A stretch of DNA of 64,000 nucleotides from Marisa cornuarietis. Its lineage: Eukaryota > Mollusca > Gastropoda > Architaenioglossa > Ampullariidae. The stretch covers positions 992,001 to 1,056,000 of the forward strand of contig SMMW01000618.1 in assembly GCA_004794655.1 (NCBI GenBank). Direction: 5' to 3'. Positions 1-8,470 of the stretch are shown one piece after another. The position numbers were made by a program, and so were the translations under genes. Numbering within the stretch: the first letter of the stretch is position 1; each line of letters starts with the position of its first letter. The notes under the pieces are model-generated. The model saw only the letters and a program-made list of their open reading frames with translations, was not told where the DNA came from and ran no database searches.

Positions 1-1552
1 CACGCGTGGAAACAAACAGAGAAGCCCACCCAGAATGTTGAGTTCAGACATTAACACGCAGTCATCCGTAAGCTGTTATCTCCCTTTGTCTTAAGGTCAA
101 AGCGTTTGCCTCCCTTCGTTCTTGCGTTTGGCCGAAGCGCACAAAGATGAAATTACATCCGAGGCCTAACGTTTAAGAACGAGTACCTTCTCTGTCGAGC
201 AGAAGAGGCAACTGCGGGTAGTCTTTTGTTCGATGTAACCCCGCCGCACAGAATTTACCAGTAGTCGTTCCTTAGAATTAATGGTTCCTATTCTAAACAA
301 ATTGTAGTCAGTTGACTGCGGAGCTTGAATTGTTACTTCACGCCTCTAGTCGTGATAATGCGGATGTTTTGCTTGTAAGTGGGTGCAAGAGGGCGACCCA
401 TGGTCCTGCCATGGTCGCTGATTCCTGTAAAATATTTTTTAGAGGCTTTGAGATGTTAGACCCTAAATAAACCCCCAAAAAACTCCAGAGTTTTTGGGCA
501 AGCTGTTGTCACGAAGAAAAAAACATTCAAATGAAAACAAAAAAATGTTATAGAAAAGATAAAAGACAAATATGAAGAAAATAAGGAAAAGAGAATACAC
601 AATCAGAAAAAGGTATAATCATTCGGCTTTCAGTTTTGCTATGCACAAGCTGAGCTACATTTTGCAATCAGAATATTTTGCCAGAATATTTTCATTTTAT
701 CACAAATGCCAGACCTCGAAAAAATATGACTTTATTTTTAAAAGTCACATCGGACATTGAACCATCCTCCTTACCCAACGACGCAGTTTAGTTAAAATAA
801 TTATAAAACAATCATCTCCCAAGGCGTTTGAAGGCCACCTGTATCAAATTCATCGTCTGGAACAGGTCAGACATTTGACCTTTTGCAAAACTAAATGGCT
901 AAAAGCGTGCAGTAACTTTTTAGTTTTGTGATGTTATCATCATTTTTATCTTGGCTCCGATTTATTTATTGCTAACAAAGATACTCGGCGTCTCCCGGAC
1001 GATGCCCCTTAGTGCATTCGCGGACCAGATCGAAGTTGTTTCTAGTGAAGGGGAGATGAGCACACACGCACACACATTTGGTACACTCTGCTTTATTTTA
1101 ACAGTATTTTTTAATTAAATTAGCGCCGGACTAGTCAAATTCACTAGTTTCCAAAACAGAGGTGAACAGTGAACAAAAGACAAGTTGGGTCAAGAAAAAG
1201 AACGAGTTTGTTCCCCTTTACCCTGTTAACTGCGCCTCCAGTTAGGGACGACACCGGAGGGTATAACTTTGCGCCAACCAGCTCTTTCTTCAGAAAAAAA
1301 GGTCGCCTAGGTGCAACGCTGACACCTGACTCTCTCCGGGATGAAAAGTGGGTGCCAGCTAGGCGCGACAGAACTTTGGTTTGATGCAGGCAGGTGGCAG
1401 ACGCAGAGCTGGAATTACAGATATCCAGTTACGGGTACGGCCGTCTGTTCGCCGACTCTGATTGGCGCCAACGCCCCACAGCACCCCCTTGGTCTTCACA
1501 CACCATTTGTCAATCAATTTAGTCTACAGTCCTCTGCACAACATTTATACTA
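1..1552. other. Non-genic stretch
   Basis: No credible gene is seen on either strand; open frames are under 90 codons and lack splice context. A small hairpin (CCCAAAAAACT / AGTTTTTGGG) sits at about 474-497, and a short CA run at about 1063-1075. The segment 1499-1527 recurs with about 80% identity at 1818-1846 (core CACACCATTT, TCAATCAA), which suggests decayed dispersed repeats. Confidence 0.6.
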
Positions 1553-1640
1553 TGGTAGCACAATGGTAAAATACTTGTTTTGTCACCACTACATGTAAAT
1601 CGAAAGGCACTGGGTTCAAAACTGGTCACGGGACACGCGC
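1553..1640 (+). mobile_element. tRNA-derived SINE-like head (A box and B box)
   Basis: TAGCACAATGG at 1555-1565 matches the polymerase III A-box consensus, and GGTTCAAAAC at about 1613-1622 matches a B box; their spacing is tRNA-like. No cloverleaf is evident, so a SINE head is likelier than a functional tRNA. The 3' limit is not visible; the repeated CACACCATTT segments on either side may belong to the same or a neighbouring SINE. The boxes are seen; the SINE identity is inferred. Confidence 0.5.
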
Positions 1641-2867
1641 TCTTTTCTCAGTAAGGGACCTTTGTTTACAGGGCGAGTCGTCTTGCGAGCTTATGGAGGT
1701 TTTCTTAATAAGGTTTAGGGTAACTCGGTTACCTTTTCAATCTCATGCTCAGTATTTAGAAATCCTCACCAGGTGGAAGTATTTTTGTATCAACTTACCA
1801 AAGCAACGTGACCTGTACACACCATTTATCAATCAAATTAACCTACTGTATCAGTCATGTCAGGCTGTAGTCGTCGTACGGAGACGTGCGGTATAAATTT
1901 TTGGTCACACTTTTTCTTTTCACAATCCTTCTCATCCTTTTGAGCCTTCCTCGACAGTCGACTGATCTACTGATCTACGTAGCCTTGCTCATCAATATGA
2001 AACTAATGAGCAGCCTGGCTGGCTCTGCTTGTACCCTACTAGCCTCCATATTGGAACTCTCAAGGTGATGCCTCGCCACTATTTTCGTATTTTTTAACAA
2101 CGAACATCAAATGCGTTTTGATTTTGTGAACTGGTTCTTGCTAAGCTTTGTTTTCAAATTAAATGGAGGTAGGTGTCAATGCCATTCTAGTTTATATGAC
2201 ATTGTGAGTCGTCGAATGGATGCTTGGTACCTTCAACAAGTTCTGTTAAAGAATGTACGTTGTGTCTGTCCAGTAGTTTTAAATCAGTGGGCTTACAGCA
2301 TGACAACTCTCGCAAGAAGCAAGGCAACTGGGTTGGGTGATGTTTTAAGCCAAGATCTGTACAGTTTCAGAACAACTGGCAAGTTTGTCAGGTGTTCATC
2401 AGATAGGAAACGCGGGGTAGGACACAGAAAAGCCTGATGAATATTCGTAGCAGCATCAGGAACACACAGAAAGTCGTTCTTGCAATGAGTGGTGATGATG
2501 ATGCAACAAGCTTTTTGTTTGTGGCATTTCAAGACAGCTTTCTTCTGAAAACGGTATTGAAGACACCCCTATCCGCCTAAACAGCTGTCCCATCAAAACT
2601 ATCTTCCTTTCGAGACACCTCTAGACAAATAGATAGTGAGTCTTCATTCTAGTTAAGTTTTCGTTTCAGATTGTTCTCTCTCTATCACACACACACACAC
2701 ACAGAGAGAAAGGGAAAACTGACACTATTGACGTGCACGAGGGCTTTCGTCACCCTGCCACGCCCATCTATCTACCCCTTCCAAACCACACCTCCTTCTT
2801 TATCATCTTTGACGCAGAAGCTTCTCCGCTGAAACAAATGACAAGATTGGGGTGGGCTGGGGTGAGA
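1641..2867. other. Non-genic stretch
   Basis: Only short open frames without splice or start context are seen. A (CA)n microsatellite lies at 2686-2702 and runs into a GA-rich tail. The frame at 1886-2068 reads as a hydrophobic peptide, but nothing supports expression. Confidence 0.5.
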
Positions 2868-3165
2868 GAAAGGGTATGTAGGATAGAAGAAACGGTATGC
2901 AGTGTGAAGAATGGTATGTAGGATGGAACGAAAGTATAAGAAAGGGTAAGAAAAATGAAGGGTGGAGTTAAGGGTACGAAGACAAGTATGAAGAGTGGAA
3001 GGAAGGACTCACGAGGTAATGGAAGAGGTATATAGGTATACAGAGGGGTATGATGGGTGTAGGAACGTTTCTTGTATGGAAAGGTATGATGGTCGTAGAG
3101 ACGAGTACTATGACTCTAGGTACGGATATGACGCGTGTAAGGAGAGGTATGCAGGGTGGTAGTTG
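2868..3165. repeat. Degenerate purine-rich tandem repeat (GGTATG core)
   Basis: The motif GGTATG or GGTACG recurs about every 18-25 bases, separated by A/G-rich spacers such as GAAGAAT and GAGAGG. The plus strand is strongly purine-rich. Units are too diverged for a single consensus, so this is an old minisatellite-like array. Confidence 0.6.
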
Positions 3166-3285
3166 ATCGACTACCTCGCGCCATCTATTGTTTCTTTCAA
3201 GGACACTGTTCGACTTTCTGTTCGTTGTCGCTCCTCCCTCCTTCAACCAAAATGGCTGCCTAGTCTGCACTTTGCCGGGAAACCG

Positions 3286-3380
3286 CACCCCACCAACCCC
3301 CACCACCTCCCCCCCACCCCGTGTTACAGGAAGCTGCGAGGCGCACTAACGACAGTTAGTTGGTGGGGTGGGGTGGGGTG
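3286..3380. other. Paired C-rich and G-rich tracts, potential G-quadruplexes on both strands
   Basis: Positions 3286-3320 are almost pure C/A with runs of 4-7 C, so the minus strand is G4-competent. After about 40 bases, 3360-3380 reads GG-T-GGGG-T-GGGG-T-GGGG on the plus strand. The first 11 bases of each tract (CACCCCACCAA and TTGGTGGGGTG) are exact reverse complements, so the two tracts could also pair as a stem. Function is unknown. Confidence 0.5.
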
Positions 3381-3951
3381 AGGCGCGAGGGAGGGGATGC
3401 GAGAGTCAGCCCGCTACCGAAGAAGAAGGGGAACCTTAGAGTGATACGAACAGGTGACCTCGTTAGACACGATTCCAGACTGAGATAGGATGGGTGAAAC
3501 TCGACGCTTCCCTCTTCCATTTCCCTACTGTCAGTACCCCATCCCTGGTCATCCCACCCAATGCGTTCTTGAGTTTTTTAGTTTTTTTTTTTGCCTGTTT
3601 ATTACCTTCTGTCATGATTTTCACACTCCTCCGTTGCACTCCACCCGACCCCACTCCTTCTCCAGGTGGACGTCCTGCGGTCTCACCATATTCCGAGGCT
3701 CTACATCAATTGAGACACAGAGCTTAGCCCTCGCTTCAGCAAGCTATCCGACTAAAGACATAATTAGCAATCCGACAAGCCGCGAATTAATTTCTCAGCC
3801 AACCAGCCTGCATGTACAGCCGCTCGTTGCCTTGTCACCCTTTCGTCGAATGTGAAACTGTTTCACCGTCTGTTGTGTTAATTTAATTCGCAGTCTTCTT
3901 CTTTAATACGAGAGGGAGAGAAAGAGAAATCTTTTTTAAACTGATTTACAT
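3381..3951. other. Non-genic stretch
   Basis: Short overlapping frames occur on both strands around 3463-3855, none with splice or start context. A poly(T) run lies near 3578-3592. I see no supported feature. Confidence 0.5.
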
Positions 3952-4217
3952 CTGGGGCCAGTTGCACAACACGTTTCTAAACCTTAAAACTGTTCTAAAG
4001 AGGCAAAATCTCTTCAAAGCCATTTTGATTCTTTGCAGAAAAACGTACAAAAAAATTGTACTGACAGGACGGAATGTCATACTTAAACAACTTTATCATA
4101 CATAAAGCAGTTTTAGTTTTAAAAATACTAAAATTGTGGTGTGCACTTTAATTATCTAAATAGATTTAAGGCCTAAAAGTGTTTAAAATTAGAAATGTGT
4201 TGTGCAAGTGGCCCCAG
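3952..4217. mobile_element. Short terminal-inverted-repeat element (MITE), copy 1
   Basis: The left end (CTGGGGCCAGTTGCACAACA) and the reverse complement of the right end (CTGGGGCCACTTGCACAACA) differ at one base, and the inverted similarity continues through TTTCTAA. The 266-bp interior is AT-rich with no coding potential. A second copy lies in opposite orientation at 33072-33322; its left end matches the reverse complement of this copy's right end over about 55 bases. No clear target duplication was found. Superfamily is undetermined. Confidence 0.8.
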
Positions 4218-4374
4218 TCCTTCAGCTACTTCCTCCCTTCCATTTTCGAGATGACCTCCGCCCACAATCAAACACCAGCAATCTATCTTGATCCCAGGAG
4301 GATGTCACAATGTAACACCATTACAGTACACGGGGAAGCCTACGTTGTCATTGCGTTGTTATAGGAAAATTGAA

Positions 4375-4446
4375 GCCTATGGGATGAGAGAATACGGACA
4401 GTTTTGAAACTTGTATCTAGCGAGCAAAAGGCTGACATTTGCAAAT
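4375..4446 (+). repeat. 72-bp direct repeat, left copy
   Basis: This segment starts GCCTATGGGATGAGAG and ends GACATTTGCAAAT. It recurs at 6357-6428 with only two mismatches, both transitions. The 1.9 kb between the copies holds a LINE tail, a candidate exon, a minisatellite and a transposon-like element. The pair may reflect an insertion with a long duplication or a local segmental duplication. Confidence 0.9.
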
Positions 4447-4520
4447 AATAATAATAATAATAATGTGAGCTTTTATAGCACAGTTCCCCAGCAAAAACCA
4501 GGCTCACCGCGCTTTACAAA
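4447..4520 (-). mobile_element. 3' end of a LINE or SINE with (TTA)n tail
   Basis: On the minus strand the segment reads TTTGTAAAGCGCGGTGAGCC, then TGCTATAAAAGCTCACATTA, then (TTA)n. This resembles the GCGCTATATAA...CATTATTATT 3' ends of invertebrate retroelements, and the LINE fragment at 44-45 kb has a related end (TGCGC, ATTATAAATTCACATTATTA). Only the terminal ~75 bases are recognisable. Confidence 0.55.
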
Positions 4521-4988
4521 GAAAAATCTGTCAACAAGAAAAGAGAGAAAAGTGCCCTTGAAGCAACCAGCAAAAAATTAAAATTCATAAGGGTAATGTC
4601 AACACACACGTGGACAAATAGACACACGGACACGTCAACATGAATAGAAACATACATAGGTTTCTCTACATCGTTTCACATGTACATATAACTTTTCTCA
4701 CACATGCACATGCTTGTTGTTGAACATGTTAGTATTACCAGAGGAAACAATAACCTTTAAATTGATACCAAAAACATGGCGACTAAAGCATAGTGCTCTA
4801 AAATCAACTGTGAAAAAATAGCGATTTTTATGGACACGAAATACACACTGATTAATATTGGCATCAGAAGATGTCAAATTCCATAAACTACAAAACAAGC
4901 AGGTCTTTTGCTCAGAAAGCAGCTCTCTAATGTGTCGAGATCTGCTGTAAAGGTAAAGCCGGATTTCGCTCCAACGTCAATCGCCGCC

Positions 4989-5083
4989 ATGGCCGACAAG
5001 GTAACCTTGGAATCAATGCAGAGGTTTATGCAGGATGTTTCTTCCTCCATTATTCGCATCGTTCTGTTTGAGAAGGATTGTCG
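4989..5083 (+). CDS. Candidate first coding exon (unrecognised protein)
   Basis: CGCCGCCATGG is a near-perfect eukaryotic start context. The frame runs 31 codons (starting MADKVTLESMQRFMQDV) plus two bases to a strong donor-like site, TCG|GTGAGC at 5084. Read through without splicing, the frame stops at TGA immediately (TGT CGG TGA), which fits an exon edge. The peptide looks like an amphipathic helix with no signal sequence. I recognise no family and found no downstream exon. It lies inside the 1.9-kb block between the 72-bp repeats, so it could be a transposon-carried exon, a gene fragment or chance. Confidence 0.25.
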
Positions 5084-5420
5084 GTGAGCTCACACATTTA
5101 TTTCATGATTTTGCAGTTCATTTAGTACGGAAAGCTCAATGACATGGATGTGCTATTGCATGTGTTAGTTTTAGAACAGCCGAATTCTTGTAGTACGATC
5201 ATCAGGTTAGTTTTAAAATCACCAGAAAAGCCAGATTCTGTTCAAGAATTTCTGGATTGAGCCACAGGAGGCAATCAACAGCATGTTGGGGTAGTCATAG
5301 TCTGTTCACTGGCGCCAGTCGTAACGATTGTGGAGAGAGAGAGAGAGTTGTGGATGCCAGTGAGACACGCCCCTGTGTATGTCACCTCCACTATGCAAGT
5401 ATTTCAGAGCATGTAGTATA

Positions 5421-5720
5421 ATCCACAGGATCTGTGTGACCGCTAGTTCTATACACAGGATATGTGTGACCACTAGCTCTATACACAGGATTTGTGTGAC
5501 CACTAGCTCTATACACAGGATCTGTGTGACCGCTAGTTCTATACACAGGATATGTGTGACCACTAGCTCTATACACAGGATCTGTGTGACCACTAGCTCT
5601 ATACACAGGATCTGTGTGACCGCTAGCTCTATACACAGGATCTGTGTGACCGCTAGCTCTATACACAGGATCTGTGTGACCGCTAGCTCTATACACAGGA
5701 TCTGTGTGACCGCTAGTTCT
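5421..5720 (+). repeat. 30-bp minisatellite, 10 head-to-tail copies
   Basis: There are exactly ten 30-bp units with no indels; the consensus halves are ATACACAGGATCTGTGTGAC and CGCTAGCTCT. Each intact unit contains the hairpin CACAG-GAT-CTGTG; variants with GATATGTG or GATTTGTG lose it. Units 1-5 follow an A-B-C-A-B variant order and 7-9 are identical, suggesting recent homogenisation at the right end. Because 30 is a multiple of three, frames stay open on both strands through the array; these are not genes. Confidence 0.95.
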
Positions 5721-5865
5721 GGCAGTCCTCTTATGAAAAAGGCAGGCAGCAGGTCACGGCGAGAACCAGAGCCGACAGCAGGTATGACTGTCTTCAGTTC
5801 ATGGCGATAGACGAAACTACAGTAATGTGAGAGAATAATCTCATGTTGTAACTCATGTTGTGAAT

Positions 5866-6350
5866 CCCAGACACTTAATCCCCAGACACTTAATCCTCAA
5901 AATTAAATTTCAACTAAAAAAAATTATGAAGTGAATAAAAATTTTTAATTCAAATTCAAATAATTATTTTCATGTAAACATCAAAATAAGTTTAACAATT
6001 AAAATAATACTTAACTTCAACATTTATAACATTAGTTAAAGTTCATGTGAACTATTAAAGTCAATGTTCTTCAACAATATGATATGAAAAGTGTTGTTAA
6101 TCAATATGTCAGGTAAGCTAATGATCGGAGGTACCCTAATTGGGGCGATTGTTACATCTCATTAGAGTTACCACGCGACACACTTCTCTTACGGTTATAA
6201 TATTTCAAGTTCACAAAATAGCAGTTTTGAGTGTTGTGTCGCGATTTGGGGGCATTTTTGAGGATTAAGTGTCTGGGGATTAAGTGGCTAGGGATTAAAT
6301 GTCTAGGGGATTAAGTGTCGGGGATTAAATGTCTTGGGATTAAGTGTCCG
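5866..6350. mobile_element. Non-autonomous transposon-like element with subterminal tandem repeats
   Basis: The left end has two copies of CAGACACTTAATCC; the right end has about six reverse-complement copies, GGATTAAGTGTCTGG and variants, from 6258 to 6350. The match continues inward through TCCTCAAAA / TTTTTGAGGA. The 340-bp interior is strongly AT-rich and non-coding. Multiple short repeats in inverted terminal blocks fit a DNA transposon whose left end has lost units. No target duplication or transposase is visible. Confidence 0.65.
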
Positions 6351-6356
6351 GTCACC

Positions 6357-6428
6357 GCCTATGGGATGAGAGAATACAGACAGTTTCGAAACTTGTATCT
6401 AGCGAGCAAAAGGCTGACATTTGCAAAT
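6357..6428 (+). repeat. 72-bp direct repeat, right copy
   Basis: This segment is 70/72 identical to 4375-4446. It begins six bases after the last AAGTGT repeat of the preceding element. The flanks of the two copies are otherwise unrelated. Confidence 0.9.
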
Positions 6429-6779
6429 TAAGCGCAGTCCTGTAAAGAATATTTGGAATTCTGGCCAAGCAGACCGAAAGTGAACCGCACAAGACACCAC
6501 ACGTGTGTGAACCACACTATACACCAGAGACGTGTCGTACAAAACATATAATAAACTCACAGATACAATCAAAGGCATAAAATCTGTGACGACTATAGAC
6601 AGTACAATGTAGTAAACCTGGGTGAGCAGGTATGCGTTTATTCATGCGTACAGTCGCTTTTGAATCCTCTTGCTTATTATCTTTTAATGGTTGTAAATCC
6701 TTGGAATTAACTCTTCTGTGACCTTAGATCAATATTATGTGCAGTCTTTGGTGTATTATGTACCTACATACATCCATAG

Positions 6780-8470
6780 TGACGTATTGATACACCCTTA
6801 AAAGCGACCAGTGACATCACCAACTGGCTCATGCTTCCAAACGATCAGTGGCATGAGGGACATGCAAAGGACCCATTACACGAGCTAGAGACAAGCATCA
6901 GTCACACGACAGGGTAATACATGCTGACAAACAACCAGTGACATAACAGGGTGATACCTTGTTTCTCCAAACATAAGACCAGGTCTCATATTAATATTTG
7001 CTCCGAAAGAGGTATTAGGGATTATTTTCAGGTGATGTCTTATTTTCTTCGTGTTAAAAAAATCAACATTTATTCTAATACAGTCATGTCACTTCTTAGA
7101 ACATCGTCATAACTTTCTGACCCTTGAACTTTGGACTGAATTTCTTGCGACTTCACCTCCCGTTAAATCATCGTCCATTATACTTATCATTTATTTTAAG
7201 CATTAAATGTATTTTTCTTTACGATTGGGTTAAGTTCATTTTAAAATAATAATTTCCAAAATATGAAAATATAATTATGCTTAATTTTTAAAATATAAGG
7301 CTATAAGCCTTCAAAGAGCATTCTTACCTGCCACTAGGAAAGAAGAAGAAAATTACTCTCCTACAGTGGAGAGCTCCGTTGCGTGTAAGTAGTATTTGTA
7401 ACAATGAGTGTGGCTCAGTTCAGCAAATCTATGCATGTTTTTAAGTTAAATGAAGAAACATCGCTCAGGTTGTCGTGTTCAAGAAACGACTTTTTGGTTA
7501 GAAAATGAAACGGCTGATTTTTGGAATGCAGCTACAGATTTGAACTTTATTTAGAAGATAAAAATCACGCTCAAGCTTCTTCTGAAGTAAAAAAAAAAAG
7601 AAAAGGTACAAACTGAATTCACTTGACAGACTGGTAAGTAAATCGTCTCCAGATCAAAATGTAATATGGAACAATCACAGTTATTGCAGTCTATGTTGTA
7701 TTATTATTGATTCTCTGTTACTAAGTGTGCACATTTGAGGTAAGTTTTCTATGGAATTTTTTTACCATTAAAAATATAATAACATGATAAAAATTGAATA
7801 CATATTTATAGATGTAAAAACTTCACTGGCGTTTGTTGCCATTGTCTGGGATTTTCTAAATGAGTACAAAGTAACTCCATCTGAGTGTCGAAGAGAACAT
7901 TCAGCAACATCACAATGTGTTCTGATCAGTTTTCTTTTACCGCGGATTGCATCTTTTCACTTCGAATTCAGGTCATAAAGTCGAAGCTATTTTTAGAAAT
8001 ACTTTCCTTTCGTCACTTCCTGTTTTCTCGACAAATCAACGTGTGATTGAGAAAAACACTAATATAATATTTCTCGTGCCTCTTCGTCATAAAATACCAC
8101 TGGAATATGATTTTGTGATTTTTATGCTCTATTTGAAGAGATTTTCACAGACCAATCGGGTTAGCCTTTAATGTAACAGTATAATTTATTTATACACTGA
8201 TATCATTACTTTATAATTTAATACATCCGTCGTGTGTTTCAAAGGACAAACGAAATCCGTCCGTCTGGCTGACGATCTTATATTTTGGGTCCTGAATATC
8301 ATTCTAGGGCTTATTTTCGGGGAAACAGGGTACATGCTTACAAACAGCCGATGGAATGACAGAGTGACCAGCAAACGACCGATGACACGACATAGGGACA
8401 CACGCTTAAGAACAACAGTGAAACGAAAGAGTGATTAAGTTCACAAGGGACCATTGACAAGACAGAGCGG
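6780..8470. repeat. Diverged ~35-bp tandem array split by the TA-flanked transposon
   Basis: Units of the type CATGCTNACAAACNNCCAGTGACATNACAGGGTGA lie on both sides of the transposon (about 6780-6954 and 8333-8470). The order of motifs is continuous if the transposon is removed. Units are about 65-80% similar. Confidence 0.6.
6957..8330. mobile_element. 1.37-kb DNA transposon with TIRs and a TA target duplication
   Basis: The left end reads CCTTGTTTCTCCAAACATAA; the reverse complement of the right end reads CCCTGTTTCCCCGAAAATAA. TA flanks both ends (6955-6956, 8331-8332). The element interrupts a diverged ~35-bp tandem array: a neighbouring unit junction at 6911-6925 reads CAGGGTAATACATGC, which shows what the empty site looked like and supports TA as the target. 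The interior holds only short frames (longest 74 codons) and no recognisable transposase, so it is non-autonomous or decayed. Such ends occur in widespread cut-and-paste families; I do not name the superfamily. Confidence 0.8.

Noticed and set aside
5421..5720. CRISPR array
   Set aside because: Repeats are directly head-to-tail without unique spacers, and the DNA is animal nuclear sequence.
5306..5810. Repetitive proteins in both strands across 5.3-5.8 kb
   Set aside because: They are translations of the 30-bp minisatellite; the unit length is a multiple of three, so frames stay open without selection.
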